Shown here: positions 7,540 to 18,136 of the stretch, one piece after another
How the letters are laid out: every line of letters begins with the position of its first letter
Numbering within the stretch: position 1 is the stretch's first letter
Translations under genes and position numbers: made by a program
Notes under the pieces: generated by a model
Databases searched by the model: none
Seen by the model: the letters and a program-made list of their open reading frames with translations, nothing else
Told to the model about the DNA's origin: nothing
Origin: Janthinobacterium sp. TB1-E2
GTDB lineage: Bacteria > Pseudomonadota > Gammaproteobacteria > Burkholderiales > Burkholderiaceae_D
DNA: 64,000 nt
Direction of reading: 5' to 3'
Assembly (NCBI RefSeq): GCF_036885605.1
Contig: NZ_CP142523.1
Location: forward strand, 4,588,001 to 4,652,000

Positions 7540-8261
7540 TGCGCCGACTCCGCAGCGGCCTTGGCGGCCTGCATGTCGAGACGCTCGGCACTTGTGTAAG
7601 CGATCTTGTTGCGCAAGTACAGAGGCTGCGCCTCGGCCGCCGTCACAAAATGACCTGCCGCAAACGCGATGCGCGCCAGCTGCGCCACTTGCACGGCGTG
7701 CGGCATGATGGCCGCGTCCGCGCTGGCGGCGCATGGCAGCGCGGCCAATGCGTCGGCATAGGCCGCAAAACCGTTGCCGCAGCCGGTGACGTCGCCTTGC
7801 GGCGCTACGCCGGCCGGCGCGCTCAGGGCCGGCGGCAACACGGCCTGCAAGCCATCCTGGTAATCATATTGCGCCCAGTACACTTCGCCCATGCGGGCGT
7901 CGAGCACGGTCACGATGCGCTGCGCGCCATGCTGCTGGTGGCACGCGAGCGCCATGGCGTCGAGCGTGACGACAGGCACGACGGGCAGATTGGCGCCGTA
8001 GGCCAGGCCTTGCGCGATGCCGCAAGCCGTGCGCACGCCCGTAAACGAGCCGGGGCCGGAGCCGTAGGCGATGGCGTCGACGTCCGCCAGAGTCACGCCA
8101 GCCTCGGCCAGCAATTCCTGCACCATCGGCAGGATGGACTGGGAATGGGTACGCACGCCCGACGAGGCGCGGGACAGGACGACATCGCCGCGCAACAAGG
8201 CGCAGGAGGCGAGTTCGGACGACGTTTCAATAGCAAGTAAGGTGGGAAGTAAGGTAGACAT
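7536..8261 (-). CDS. tsaB: tRNA threonylcarbamoyladenosine biosynthesis protein TsaB
   Basis: TsaB is the inactive ASKHA-fold paralogue that pairs with TsaD (and TsaE) to make t6A at position 37 of ANN-decoding tRNAs. The 241 residues begin MSTLLPTLLAIETSS, the family's usual first strand, and contain the YGSGPGSFTGVRTACGIAQGLAYG loop and LDARMGEVYWA. An alternative upstream ATG in frame would add 154 unrelated residues, so 8261 is chosen. It is the first gene of a four-gene operon with overlaps of 4, 4 and 8 bases. A TAAAAT-like -10 lies just upstream. Confidence 0.94.
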   Translation of the reverse strand: MSTLLPTLLAIETSSELASCALLRGDVVLSRASSGVRTHSQSILPMVQELLAEAGVTLADVDAIAYGSGPGSFTGVRTACGIAQGLAYGANLPVVPVVTLDAMALACHQQHGAQRIVTVLDARMGEVYWAQYDYQDGLQAVLPPALSAPAGVAPQGDVTGCGNGFAAYADALAALPCAASADAAIMPHAVQVAQLARIAFAAGHFVTAAEAQPLYLRNKIAYTSAERLDMQAAKAAAESAQ

Positions 8262-8447
8262 AGCGTATTTTACCTTGCCAGGCCCGGGAACGGCATGCCG
8301 TGCCGGCCAACAACAGCCCACTTGCACAGGCCGTGCGCGAGGACGGCTATAATAAAAGGCTAAGCTGATTGCTTGACCGGCGTCATTGCGCCATGCCTGG
8401 CAATCCATACGCAACACTATCACCCCACTCTTGCCCTGGTCCGCTCC

Positions 8448-9680
8448 GTGAATCCACTTCTTGCCAAACTGCAACCATATCCTTTTGAAAAGCTGCGCCA
8501 GCTGTTTGCCGGCGTAACGGTCAATCCCGATTACGCGCCCATCAGCCTGGGCATGGGCGAACCCAAGCACCCGACGCCAGCCTTCATCGAGCAGGCATTG
8601 ACCGACAATATCCATGGCCTGGCCAGCTATCCGACCACCATCGGTTCGGAAGCCTTGCGCACCGCCATCGCTGGCTGGCTCGAGCGCCGCTATGGCATCC
8701 CCAAGCTCAATCCTGCCACGCAAATCCTGCCCGTGAACGGTTCACGCGAAGCGCTGTTTGCGCTGGCGCAAACGGTGATCGATCCATCGGCCGGCTCGCT
8801 CGTGATCAGCCCGAACCCGTTTTACCAGATCTATGAAGGCGCGGCCTACCTGGCCGGTGCCGAACCGTATTTCGTCAATTCCGATCCCACGCGCAATTTC
8901 GGCTGCGACTACGACAGCGTGCCCGCGTCCGTATGGGAAAAGGTCAAGCTGCTGTTCCTGTGCTCGCCCGGCAACCCGACGGGCGCCGTGCTCACCCTGA
9001 CGGACTGGGAACACCTGTTCGCCCTGTCCGAGCGCTATGACTTCGTCATCGCCGCCGACGAGTGCTATTCCGAGATTTACCACGGCGACACGCCACCGCT
9101 GGGCGCGCTGCAGGCGGCGCACATGCTGGGCCTGTCCACCATCGAGCGCCCATATGCGCGCCTGGTCGTGTTTTCCAGCCTGTCGAAGCGCTCGAACGTG
9201 CCGGGCATGCGCTCGGGCTTTGTCGCCGGCGACGCGGAAGTACTGAAAAAATTCCTGCTCTACCGAACCTACCACGGCGGCGCCATGAGCCCCGCCGTGC
9301 AGGCGGCCTCCGTCGCGGCCTGGAACGACGAAACCCATGTCGAGGAAAATCGCGCCAAGTACCGCGCCAAGTTCGACGCCATCACGCCGCTGCTGCAATC
9401 GGTGATGGACGTGCAATTGCCGGACGCCGGCTTCTACCTGTGGGCCGACGTCAGCCGCACGGGACTGTCCGACACGCAATTCGCGCAACGCCTGTACGCC
9501 GAATATAATGTGACGGTATTGCCTGGCAGTTACCTGGCGCGCGACGCGCACGGCATCAATCCGGGCCGCAACCGCATCCGCATGGCCCTCGTGGCCGAAA
9601 CGGCCGAAGGGCTGGAAGCCGCCCTGCGCATAGTAAAATTCTGCCAGCAGCTTCCCGCATCCGCATCAACCACGCATTAA
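8448..9680 (+). CDS. dapC: succinyldiaminopimelate transaminase
   Basis: A PLP-dependent class I aminotransferase of 410 residues. DapC converts N-succinyl-2-amino-6-ketopimelate to N-succinyl-LL-diaminopimelate in the lysine/meso-DAP pathway. Visible are the substrate loop [22 protein letters not shown] with the cofactor asparagine, DECYSEIY with the pyridine-N aspartate, and the Schiff-base lysine in [17 protein letters not shown] use the GTG at 8448 ([16 protein letters not shown]), the family's usual start; the frame stays open back to an ATG at 8373. A consensus TATAAT (8348-8353) lies about 95 bases upstream, with only a weak -35. dapD follows after 23 bases, so the two form one unit. 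Confidence 0.93.
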   Translation: MNPLLAKLQPYPFEKLRQLFAGVTVNPDYAPISLGMGEPKHPTPAFIEQALTDNIHGLASYPTTIGSEALRTAIAGWLERRYGIPKLNPATQILPVNGSREALFALAQTVIDPSAGSLVISPNPFYQIYEGAAYLAGAEPYFVNSDPTRNFGCDYDSVPASVWEKVKLLFLCSPGNPTGAVLTLTDWEHLFALSERYDFVIAADECYSEIYHGDTPPLGALQAAHMLGLSTIERPYARLVVFSSLSKRSNVPGMRSGFVAGDAEVLKKFLLYRTYHGGAMSPAVQAASVAAWNDETHVEENRAKYRAKFDAITPLLQSVMDVQLPDAGFYLWADVSRTGLSDTQFAQRLYAEYNVTVLPGSYLARDAHGINPGRNRIRMALVAETAEGLEAALRIVKFCQQLPASASTTH

Positions 9681-9703
9681 CCCTACATAAACAAGACATC
9701 ATC

Positions 9704-10531
9704 ATGAGCCAACAACTGCAAACCATCATCGACCAGGCCTGGGAAAACCGCGCCGAGATCAATCCAGGCAACGGCACGGCCGAACTGCGCGACGCCGTCT
9801 CCCACGTCATCAATGGCCTGGACAACGGCAGCATCCGCGTGGCCGAAAAAACCACGGGCGACTGGGTGGTCAACCAGTGGGTCAAGAAAGCCGTGCTGCT
9901 GTCGTTCCGCCTGGAAGACAACGTCGTCCTGCCGTCCGATGGCACGATGCAGTTCTACGACAAGGTTCCGACCAAGTTCGCCAACTACACCAAGGAAGAC
10001 TTCGTCAAAGGCGGTTTCCGCGTCGTGCCGCCAGCCGTCGCCCGCCGCGGCAGCTTCATCGCCAAGAACGTCGTGCTGATGCCGTCCTACGTCAACATCG
10101 GCGCCTACGTCGATGAAGGCGCCATGGTCGACACCTGGGCCACCGTCGGCTCCTGCGCACAGATCGGTAAGAACGTCCACCTGTCCGGCGGCGTCGGCAT
10201 CGGCGGCGTGCTGGAGCCAATGCAAGCGAACCCGACCATCATTGAAGACAACTGCTTCATCGGTGCCCGTTCGGAAATCGTCGAAGGCGTGATCGTCGAA
10301 GAAAACTCGGTCATCTCGATGGGCGTCTACATCGGCCAGTCGACCAAGATCTACGACCGCGCCACGGGCGAAGTCACCTACGGCCGCGTGCCAGCCGGTT
10401 CCGTCGTGGTCTCGGGCAACCTGCCTTCGGAAGATGGCAAGTACTCGCTGTACTGCGCCGTCATCGTCAAACGCGTGGATGCAAAAACCCGCGCCAAGAC
10501 CGGTATCAACGAACTGCTGCGCGGCATTTAA
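9704..10531 (+). CDS. dapD: tetrahydrodipicolinate N-succinyltransferase
   Basis: DapD transfers succinate from succinyl-CoA to tetrahydrodipicolinate, the step before DapC. The 275-residue protein has the helical N-terminal domain, then a left-handed beta-helix of hexapeptide repeats from about residue 105 ([40 protein letters not shown]), and the [10 protein letters not shown] loop near the C-terminus. Length and order match the family exactly. It is cotranscribed with dapC and followed by a strong hairpin terminator at 10563. Confidence 0.97.
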   Translation: MSQQLQTIIDQAWENRAEINPGNGTAELRDAVSHVINGLDNGSIRVAEKTTGDWVVNQWVKKAVLLSFRLEDNVVLPSDGTMQFYDKVPTKFANYTKEDFVKGGFRVVPPAVARRGSFIAKNVVLMPSYVNIGAYVDEGAMVDTWATVGSCAQIGKNVHLSGGVGIGGVLEPMQANPTIIEDNCFIGARSEIVEGVIVEENSVISMGVYIGQSTKIYDRATGEVTYGRVPAGSVVVSGNLPSEDGKYSLYCAVIVKRVDAKTRAKTGINELLRGI

Positions 10532-10562
10532 TTACCGCACTGCGAAGTATCGGTAACATCCG

Positions 10563-10586
10563 AATGTCCCGCCCCGGCGGGACATT
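10563..10586 (+). terminator. intrinsic terminator of dapCD
   Basis: AATGTCCCGCC (10563-10573) and GGCGGGACATT (10576-10586) form a perfect 11-bp stem with loop CC, 32 bases after the dapD stop. Only a weak T-run (GTCGTTTCT) follows. Confidence 0.7.
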
Positions 10587-10630
10587 GTCGTTTCTGTCCA
10601 CGCCAGTGCAACACTTGTTGAAGGTAAAGC

Positions 10631-11071
10631 ATGTCCAGAGTCGATTACGAAGCGTTGAAGCCATCAGAGGATTACCTGCTAATGTGCTACGCAGGCATAC
10701 CGTTTAGCGGCGTGGCATTTGAAAACGATACGGATGGCGTATTGATAACAGAAACGAGTTTTATTGATGGCCAGAAAAACGGTATTTCCCGGCAATGGTC
10801 GGTTGCGAGCAGACTTATTCGCGAAGAATGGTTTGCCCTGAACGCGTTACATGGCCCGGCGCATGAATGGCACGACAATGGCGCGCGCAAATCCGACGGA
10901 CGCTATGAACTCGGAATATGCATCCTGGAACAAGTGTGGGACGCGCAGGGCACTCTGCTCAAAGACTATCGGATAGATAAAGACGGTGCGCAATTTGCCA
11001 CACTGAAAAAACTGCGCAACAGTCAAATTGGCATCATGGCCAGCACCGCACATCTCCCGCACCGCATCTGA
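10631..11071 (+). CDS. MORN/YwqK-like repeat protein of unknown role
   Basis: A 146-residue soluble protein. The middle resembles MORN-variant (YwqK-type) beta-hairpin repeats: FIDGQKNGISRQW, then LHGPAHEWHDNGARKSDGRYELG, then EQVWDAQGTLLKDYRI, each with a G-x-x-x-x-W/Y pattern. Proteins of this type are often annotated as YwqK antitoxin-like, but no toxin is adjacent. A reasonable Shine-Dalgarno (GAAGGTAAAGC) precedes the ATG. It stands alone between the dapCD terminator and the monooxygenase gene. No function is assigned. Confidence 0.6.
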   Translation: MSRVDYEALKPSEDYLLMCYAGIPFSGVAFENDTDGVLITETSFIDGQKNGISRQWSVASRLIREEWFALNALHGPAHEWHDNGARKSDGRYELGICILEQVWDAQGTLLKDYRIDKDGAQFATLKKLRNSQIGIMASTAHLPHRI

Positions 11072-11126
11072 ATACCATCTTCAATTGTCCCGTTGTCCGC
11101 TCCCATCCTGTCCTATACTGGATGGC

Positions 11127-12674
11127 ATGAATACACCTCCCGTCCTGATCGTCGGCGCCGGTCCTACCGGTCTCATGCTGGCCTTGCGCCTGGCGCGCCA
11201 TGGTGTCGATTGCCGCATCATCGACAAGAACAGCGGCCCGGGCCAGGCGTCGCGGGCCATGGCCGTGCATGCGCGCACCTTGGAGTTTTACCAGCAGCTG
11301 GGTTTTGCCGATGAACTGGTCAGCCTGGGCATCAAGATCAATGCCATGCACATCCACGAAGGCGGCGAGGAGCTGGCGAAACTGGCGCTGGGCGAGATTG
11401 GCGAAGGCTTGAGCCCCTACCCTTTCGTGCTCAGCCTGCCGCAGGACGAGCATGAACGCTTTCTCATCAGCAAACTGGCGGCGGCCGGCGTGCACGTGGA
11501 ATGGAATGTCGCGCTGGACCTGTGGACGCAGGACGATAGCGAAGTGCAAGCCATCCTGCTCAAGGACGGCGAACGCCAATATTGCACGTTTAACTATATT
11601 TGCGGCTGCGACGGCGCCCGCAGCAAGGTGCGCGAGATCGCCGGTTTCGAGTTCTCCGGCGGCACCTACGACCACCTGTATTACGTGGCCGACGCGCAAG
11701 TGGCGGGCAAGAATACGGATTTGCACGCCCACCTGGGCGCGAACTCGTTCGCCCTGATGCTGCCCGTGCGCACCAGCGGCATGCAGCGCCTGATCGGCAT
11801 CCTGCCCGACCGCCCGGACGGCCCGCCCGCGCCCGTCTTCGACGATGTCCGGGAGCAGGTGCAAACCCTGCTGGGCATCGAGGTCGAACACGTGAACTGG
11901 TTTTCCACGTATAAAGTCCATCACCGGGTGGCGGCGCAGTTCCGCGAACGGCGCTGCTTCATCCTCGGCGACGCGGCCCATTTGCACAGCCCCGTGGGCG
12001 GCCAAGGCATGAACACGGGCCTGGGCGACGCCGTCAACCTGGCCTGGAAACTGGCGCAAAAGCTGCGCGGACAAAGCAACGACGCCCTGCTCGATACCTA
12101 TGAAAGCGAGCGCATCGTGTTTGCCCGCAAGCTCGTCGCCACCACCGACCGCGCCTTCCAGGCCATCGTCGCGCAAGGCATGGCCGGGCAATTCCTGCGC
12201 CGCTGGCTGGTACCGCACGCACTGCCCTTCCTCTCGGGCTTCGGGCGGGCGCGCCGTTTGCTGTTCAAAACAGTGTCGCAGATCCAGATCAGCTATGAAG
12301 ACAGCGCCCTGTCCGCCGGCCACGCGGAATACCTGCGCGGCGGTGACCGCCTGCCATGGTTTTCCGACGGCACGCAAGACAACTTTATCGCCCTGCGCAG
12401 CATGGATTGGCAATTGCACATCTATGGCGAAGCGGCGCCCGAACTGCTGGACGAAGCACGCGTGCTGAAACTGCCCGTGCATTGCTACACCTATAACGTG
12501 GCCGCCAAGCTGGCGGGCCTGGGCCGCGACGCGGCCTACCTCGTGCGCCCCGATGGCCACATCGCGCTGGCCCTGCACCTGCAGGAAAGCGGCGCCCTGC
12601 GCGCCCTGGCCTTGCGGCTGGGCCTGCATTTCGGTCCGACCGAATCGGGCAAGGCGGCACCACGGCCTGTGTAG
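11127..12674 (+). CDS. FAD-dependent aromatic monooxygenase (PHBH-like family)
   Basis: A 515-residue flavoprotein hydroxylase of the p-hydroxybenzoate hydroxylase class, related to pentachlorophenol and resorcinol monooxygenases. It shows the N-terminal dinucleotide motif VGAGPTGLMLALRLARHG followed by an acidic strand end, the DG motif CGCDGARSKVRE near residue 170, and the second FAD motif ILGDAAHLHSPVGGQGMNTGLGD near residue 290. The C-terminal 130 residues form the thioredoxin-like domain of these enzymes (AAYLVRPDGHIAL). The substrate cannot be told. The start at 11127 places the Rossmann strand right at the N-terminus. It is a single-gene unit among dap genes. Confidence 0.85.
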   Translation: MNTPPVLIVGAGPTGLMLALRLARHGVDCRIIDKNSGPGQASRAMAVHARTLEFYQQLGFADELVSLGIKINAMHIHEGGEELAKLALGEIGEGLSPYPFVLSLPQDEHERFLISKLAAAGVHVEWNVALDLWTQDDSEVQAILLKDGERQYCTFNYICGCDGARSKVREIAGFEFSGGTYDHLYYVADAQVAGKNTDLHAHLGANSFALMLPVRTSGMQRLIGILPDRPDGPPAPVFDDVREQVQTLLGIEVEHVNWFSTYKVHHRVAAQFRERRCFILGDAAHLHSPVGGQGMNTGLGDAVNLAWKLAQKLRGQSNDALLDTYESERIVFARKLVATTDRAFQAIVAQGMAGQFLRRWLVPHALPFLSGFGRARRLLFKTVSQIQISYEDSALSAGHAEYLRGGDRLPWFSDGTQDNFIALRSMDWQLHIYGEAAPELLDEARVLKLPVHCYTYNVAAKLAGLGRDAAYLVRPDGHIALALHLQESGALRALALRLGLHFGPTESGKAAPRPV

Positions 12675-12807
12675 GAAAAATCACCGGGCCGTGTTGCACT
12701 GCCGCATTGACTGCGCATCAACTGTATAATGGCGGCGACCATCGCATTTTTCCCTGGCGCAAGCGCCGCGATCAAGCGAACCGCATTCATTCCCCTTAGC
12801 CCTACCC

Positions 12808-14347
<1,540 letters not shown>

Positions 14348-14403
14348 ACCAGAATACCGAGGCCCGTCACGGCGGGCCAGAACACCGTCTTTTCGAGAAT
14401 GCC

Positions 14404-15294
14404 ATGACCCCGAACCCGTTTTCCACGCCACGCGACCTGCTGCGCTACGCCGTTACCCGTTTCAATACCGCCAAGCTGTTTTTCGGCCACGGCAGCGCCG
14501 AAGCGTTCGACGAGGCGGCCTATTTGATCCTGCACACGTTGAAGTTGCCGCTCGACAAGCTCGAACCGTTTCTCGACGCCAAGCTGCTGCCATCGGAAGT
14601 GGCCAGCGTGATGAGCGTCATCGACCGTCGCAGCATCGACCGCGTGCCAGCCGCCTACATCACCAAGGAAGGCTGGCTGGGTACGTATAACTTCTACGTG
14701 GACGAGCGCGTAATCGTGCCCCGCTCCTTCATCGCCGAGCTGATCCCTGAATACTTCTCGCCATGGGTGGCGGAACCGGAAGCGGTGGAAAACATCCTGG
14801 AACTGTGCACCGGTTCGGGCTGCCTGTCGATCATGATGGCCGACGCCTTCCCGAACGCCGCGGTCGACGCCGTGGACATTTCCGCCGACGCGCTGGCCGT
14901 GGCCAAGCGCAACGTCGACACGTACAAGCTGCAGGACCGCGTGAACCTGATCGAATCGGACCTGTACACGAACGTGCCGGCCAAGAAATATGATTTGATC
15001 ATCAGCAACCCACCATACGTGAATTCCGCCTCGATGGGCGCCCTGCCCCAGGAATACCTGGCCGAACCGCAAATCGCCCTCGACGGCGGCAGCGACGGCA
15101 TGGACCTGGTGCGCAAGATCATCGCCGGTGCGGCCGAGCGCCTGACGGACGATGGCATCCTGATGATTGAAATCGGCAACGAACGCGCATACGCGGAAGC
15201 GGCCTTCGGCGAGCTGGGCCTGACCTGGCTGACGACGAGCGCGGGCGACGACATGGTATTCCTGCTGACGGCCGAGCAGCTGAAGCTGGGTTGA
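14404..15294 (+). CDS. prmB: 50S ribosomal protein L3 N5-glutamine methyltransferase PrmB
   Basis: A 296-residue SAM-dependent methyltransferase of the HemK/PrmA-C group. An N-terminal helical domain precedes the Rossmann fold with motif I LELCTGSGCLSIMMA near residue 140 and the glutamine-methylating signature ISNPPYV near residue 205. The N-terminal segment YFSPWVAEP and LPQEYLAEPQIALDGG match PrmB rather than release-factor methyltransferase PrmC. It follows dapE by 56 bases, with a small GC hairpin between, so cotranscription is possible. A large palindromic repeat lies just past the stop. Confidence 0.88.
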   Translation: MTPNPFSTPRDLLRYAVTRFNTAKLFFGHGSAEAFDEAAYLILHTLKLPLDKLEPFLDAKLLPSEVASVMSVIDRRSIDRVPAAYITKEGWLGTYNFYVDERVIVPRSFIAELIPEYFSPWVAEPEAVENILELCTGSGCLSIMMADAFPNAAVDAVDISADALAVAKRNVDTYKLQDRVNLIESDLYTNVPAKKYDLIISNPPYVNSASMGALPQEYLAEPQIALDGGSDGMDLVRKIIAGAAERLTDDGILMIEIGNERAYAEAAFGELGLTWLTTSAGDDMVFLLTAEQLKLG

Positions 15295-15301
15295 TCGACT
15301 T

Positions 15302-15383
15302 GGTAGGTCGGATTAGCCCGAAGGGCGTAATCCGACGGGCACGGCGCCACTTGTCGGATTACGCTACGCTAATCCGACCTACC
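15302..15383. repeat. nested REP-like palindromic element (two units)
   Basis: The outer arms GGTAGGTCGGATTAGC (15302-15317) and GCTAATCCGACCTACC (15368-15383) match perfectly over 16 bases. Inside are two inverted units. The left one is GTCGGATTA-GCCC-GAA-GGGC-G-TAATCCGAC (15307-15336). The right one, on the opposite strand, is GTCGGATTA-GC-GTA-GC-G-TAATCCGAC (15353-15378). The element lies 8 bases past the prmB stop and resembles the paired REP elements of other proteobacteria. A third unit is at 23311. Confidence 0.85.
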
Positions 15384-15429
15384 TGAATTTTACGGCGAGG
15401 GTTAAACCCCAGCCTTTACAAAGAAAAAA

Positions 15430-17421
15430 ATGATACGTTTCCTACAAGTAAGCCTGATGCGCGGCATCAAACCGTTGCTCGAACAAGTCGACGTCACCCT
15501 CAATCCGGGCGACAAGATCGGCCTGATCGGCGCCAATGGCGCGGGCAAATCGAGCCTGTTCGCCATGATGCGTGGCGAATTGCACCCTGACCAGGGCGAG
15601 ATCGATTTCCCCGCCAAATGGCGCGTGGCTTACGTGGCGCAGGAAACGCCGCCGCTGGACCGTGCCGCGCTCGACTATGCGATCGATGGCGACATCACCC
15701 TGCGCAAACTGGAAGCGGAACTGACGCGCCTGGAATCGGAACCGGCCACGTCGGAAAACGGCATCGCCATCGGCGAAATCTACAGCGCGCTGGCCGATGC
15801 CGACGCGTATACCGTGCAGTCGCGCGGCGAGCAATTGCTGCTGGGCCTGGGCTTTACCCTGGACCAGATGCAGCAGCCAGTAGCGAGTTTCTCGGGCGGC
15901 TGGCGCATGCGCTTGAACCTGGCGCAAGCGCTGATGTGCCCGTCCGACCTGCTGCTGCTCGATGAACCGACCAATCACTTGGATCTGGACGCCATCATCT
16001 GGCTGGAAGACTGGCTCAAGCGCTACGCCGGCACCCTGCTGATCATTTCCCATGACCGCGACTTCCTCGACGAAGTCGTCAACGTCGTCGTGCATATCGA
16101 CGAACGCAAGCTGAAACGCTATTCGGGCAACTATTCGAGCTTCGAGCGTCAACGCGCGGCGCAGATGATCCTGGCCGCCGGTGCGCTGGAAAAGCAGCAG
16201 CGCAAGCGTGCCCATCTGGAATCGTTCGTGAACCGCTTCAAGGCGCAAGCGTCGAAGGCCCGCCAGGCGCAAAGCCGCATGAAGGCGCTGGCGAAGATGG
16301 AAGAACTGGCGCCACTGCGCGCCGCCGCCGAATTCTCGTTCGAATTCCGCGAGCCGCTGAGCGCGCCGAACCCGCTGCTGGTGATGGAAGACGTCGATGC
16401 GGGCTACAAGATCGAGAACGAAGCGACGGGCGAGATCACGCATAAAACCATCGTCAACGGCATCAAGTTTTCGCTGCAGATCGGCCAGCGTATCGGCTTG
16501 CTGGGCCAGAACGGCGCCGGCAAATCGACCCTGATCAAGACCATCGCCGGCGAACTGATGCCGTTGACGGGCGACGCCACCATGGGCAAGGGCCTCAACA
16601 TCGGCTACTTCGCCCAGCACCAGGTGGAAATGCTGCGCCACGACGAATCGCCGCTTTGGCATCTGTCGAAGATCGCCCCGACCGTGCGCGAGCAGGAACT
16701 GCGCAACTTCCTGGGCGGCTTCAACTTCCCCGGCAACATGGTGACCGCCTCGATCGCGCCGTTCTCGGGCGGCGAAAAAGCCCGTCTGGCGCTGGCCCTG
16801 ATCGTCTGGCAGCGTCCTAACCTGCTGCTGCTCGATGAACCGACCAATCACTTGGATCTGGAAACGCGCGAAGCGCTGACGGAAGCGCTGGCCCAGTTCG
16901 AAGGCACCCTGGTCGTCGTGTCTCATGATCGCCATTTGCTGCGCGCCACCACGGACGAATTCATCATCGTTGCCGACGGCAAGCTGCAACCGTTCGACGG
17001 CGACCTCGATGACTACAAGGACTGGCTGTTCAAGACCAAGCTGGGCAAAGGCACGGACGTGCTGCCGGCCGCCGGCAAGGCCAACAAGACCGATTTCCCC
17101 GTGGTCTCGCCCGTCGTTGCCGCAGCAGCCCCTGCCGCGCCCGTGCGCGACAAGCGCAAGGAAGCGGAAGAGCGCCAGAAAGCCGCCGCTTTGCGCAAGC
17201 CGATCGAAAACAAGATCAAGCGCCAGGAAGAGCAGATCGCCAAGCGCAATGCGCAAAAGGCGGAAACCGATGCCAAGCTGGGCGAACCGACCATCTATGA
17301 CGCGGCCAACAAGGCGAAATTGAAGCAACTGCTGGCCGACCAGACCTTCTTCACCAAGGACCTGGCACAGCTGGAAGCGGAATGGCTCGATCTGCAGGAT
17401 CAGTTGGAAAAGCTCGGCTAA
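15430..17421 (+). CDS. ABC-F family ATPase (YheS/Uup-like)
   Basis: A 663-residue soluble protein with two ABC ATPase domains and no membrane segment. ABC-F proteins bind the ribosomal E site and act in translation. Domain 1 has Walker A GANGAGKSS, signature FSGGWRMRL and Walker B LLLLDEPTNHLDL; domain 2 has GQNGAGKST, FSGGEKARL and the same Walker B. Between them is the charged P-site tRNA-interaction linker (RKRAHLESFVNRFKAQASKA). The N-terminus and spacing match YheS more closely than Uup, and a C-terminal coiled coil (about 570-663) follows a Pro/Ala stretch. A strong terminator follows. Both Walker B regions share 43 identical bases. Confidence 0.9.
   Translation: MIRFLQVSLMRGIKPLLEQVDVTLNPGDKIGLIGANGAGKSSLFAMMRGELHPDQGEIDFPAKWRVAYVAQETPPLDRAALDYAIDGDITLRKLEAELTRLESEPATSENGIAIGEIYSALADADAYTVQSRGEQLLLGLGFTLDQMQQPVASFSGGWRMRLNLAQALMCPSDLLLLDEPTNHLDLDAIIWLEDWLKRYAGTLLIISHDRDFLDEVVNVVVHIDERKLKRYSGNYSSFERQRAAQMILAAGALEKQQRKRAHLESFVNRFKAQASKARQAQSRMKALAKMEELAPLRAAAEFSFEFREPLSAPNPLLVMEDVDAGYKIENEATGEITHKTIVNGIKFSLQIGQRIGLLGQNGAGKSTLIKTIAGELMPLTGDATMGKGLNIGYFAQHQVEMLRHDESPLWHLSKIAPTVREQELRNFLGGFNFPGNMVTASIAPFSGGEKARLALALIVWQRPNLLLLDEPTNHLDLETREALTEALAQFEGTLVVVSHDRHLLRATTDEFIIVADGKLQPFDGDLDDYKDWLFKTKLGKGTDVLPAAGKANKTDFPVVSPVVAAAAPAAPVRDKRKEAEERQKAAALRKPIENKIKRQEEQIAKRNAQKAETDAKLGEPTIYDAANKAKLKQLLADQTFFTKDLAQLEAEWLDLQDQLEKLG
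15947..15989 (+). repeat. 43-base direct repeat within the ABC-F gene (first copy)
   Basis: These 43 bases, encoding the Walker B/D-loop of domain 1, recur without a mismatch at 16820-16862 in domain 2. Synonymous positions are also identical, for example a shared TTG-GAT in an otherwise CTG-rich gene. Confidence 0.8.
16820..16862 (+). repeat. 43-base direct repeat within the ABC-F gene (second copy)
   Basis: Exact second copy of the segment at 15947-15989, 873 bases downstream, encoding the Walker B/D-loop of domain 2. Confidence 0.8.
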
Positions 17422-17431
17422 CACCAAACAC

Positions 17432-17459
17432 AAAGACGACCCCAGGGTCGTCTTTTTTT
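17432..17459 (+). terminator. intrinsic terminator of the ABC-F gene
   Basis: AAAGACGACCC (17432-17442) pairs with GGGTCGTCTTT (17445-17455), followed by a run of T. The cheW stop at 17458 on the other strand overlaps its end, so it probably serves both convergent genes. Confidence 0.9.
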
Positions 17460-17940
17460 ATGCCGCCTGCATGGGGCTGGGGCTGCGGATCGCCATCAGG
17501 CGGTCGATGTCGACGAGGATCAATCGGCGCCCCGCCACCGTCCCCAGGCCCAGCAGGTAATCGGCTTCCGCCTCGCCCAGGCCGGGCACGGCGGCGATGT
17601 CGCCGGGCGCCAGGCTGACGATATCGGTGACGCCATCGACCACCATGCCCATCACGCCATTGCTCAGCTGCAGGATGATCACGTCGGTGGCCGGATCGGG
17701 CACGCCCTGGGCGCTGCCGAACGCGGCGCGCATGTCGACGATGGGGATGATCACGCCGCGCGAGACGGCCACGCTGTGCAACACTTCCCCTTCCGAGGAA
17801 AAACGGTCGAGTTCCTTCAGCGGACGCAATTCCCGCACGCAGCGGTAGTCGAGGCCGTATTCCAGGCCGCCCAGCCGGAAGCTCAGGTACTGCGTCAGGG
17901 ATTGCGCGGTTGCGGCGCCAGGCGTGATCGTGGGCTGCAT
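17458..17940 (-). CDS. CheW-like chemotaxis coupling protein
   Basis: A single CheW domain of 160 residues, the scaffold that links chemoreceptors to the kinase CheA. Visible features are the first strand QYLSFRLGGLEYGLDYRCVREL, the VAVSRGVIIPIVDMRAAFG segment and the paired VIILQLSNGVMGMVVDGVTDIVSL strands typical of CheW. The ATG at 17940 has a good Shine-Dalgarno (AAAGGAA) 5 bases upstream; an in-frame ATG at 18012 does not. No cheA or receptor gene is adjacent, so this is an orphan copy that could serve a secondary array. Convergent with the ABC-F gene. Confidence 0.88.
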   Translation of the reverse strand: MQPTITPGAATAQSLTQYLSFRLGGLEYGLDYRCVRELRPLKELDRFSSEGEVLHSVAVSRGVIIPIVDMRAAFGSAQGVPDPATDVIILQLSNGVMGMVVDGVTDIVSLAPGDIAAVPGLGEAEADYLLGLGTVAGRRLILVDIDRLMAIRSPSPMQAA

Positions 17941-18136
17941 GGTGTTCCTTTCATCCGGTAAGCGCTGCCAGGATGCGCAGTGGCGCAACGTTGGCCCCAT
18001 GCTAACCAGCATCGCCGCAAGCGGCGTTGAGAAACATCAACTTTCCCGGAAGACATCATCGGCTGGCGATCCCGCCCTTGCGCCGGCGCAGCCATCTTCC
18101 CTTACAATACCCACATCATTCCCCCACAGGCAGGCC

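Noticed and set aside
8262..8447. Lysine riboswitch in the dapC leader
   Set aside because: The leader is too short and shows none of the conserved lysine aptamer core; only a TATAAT promoter element is evident.
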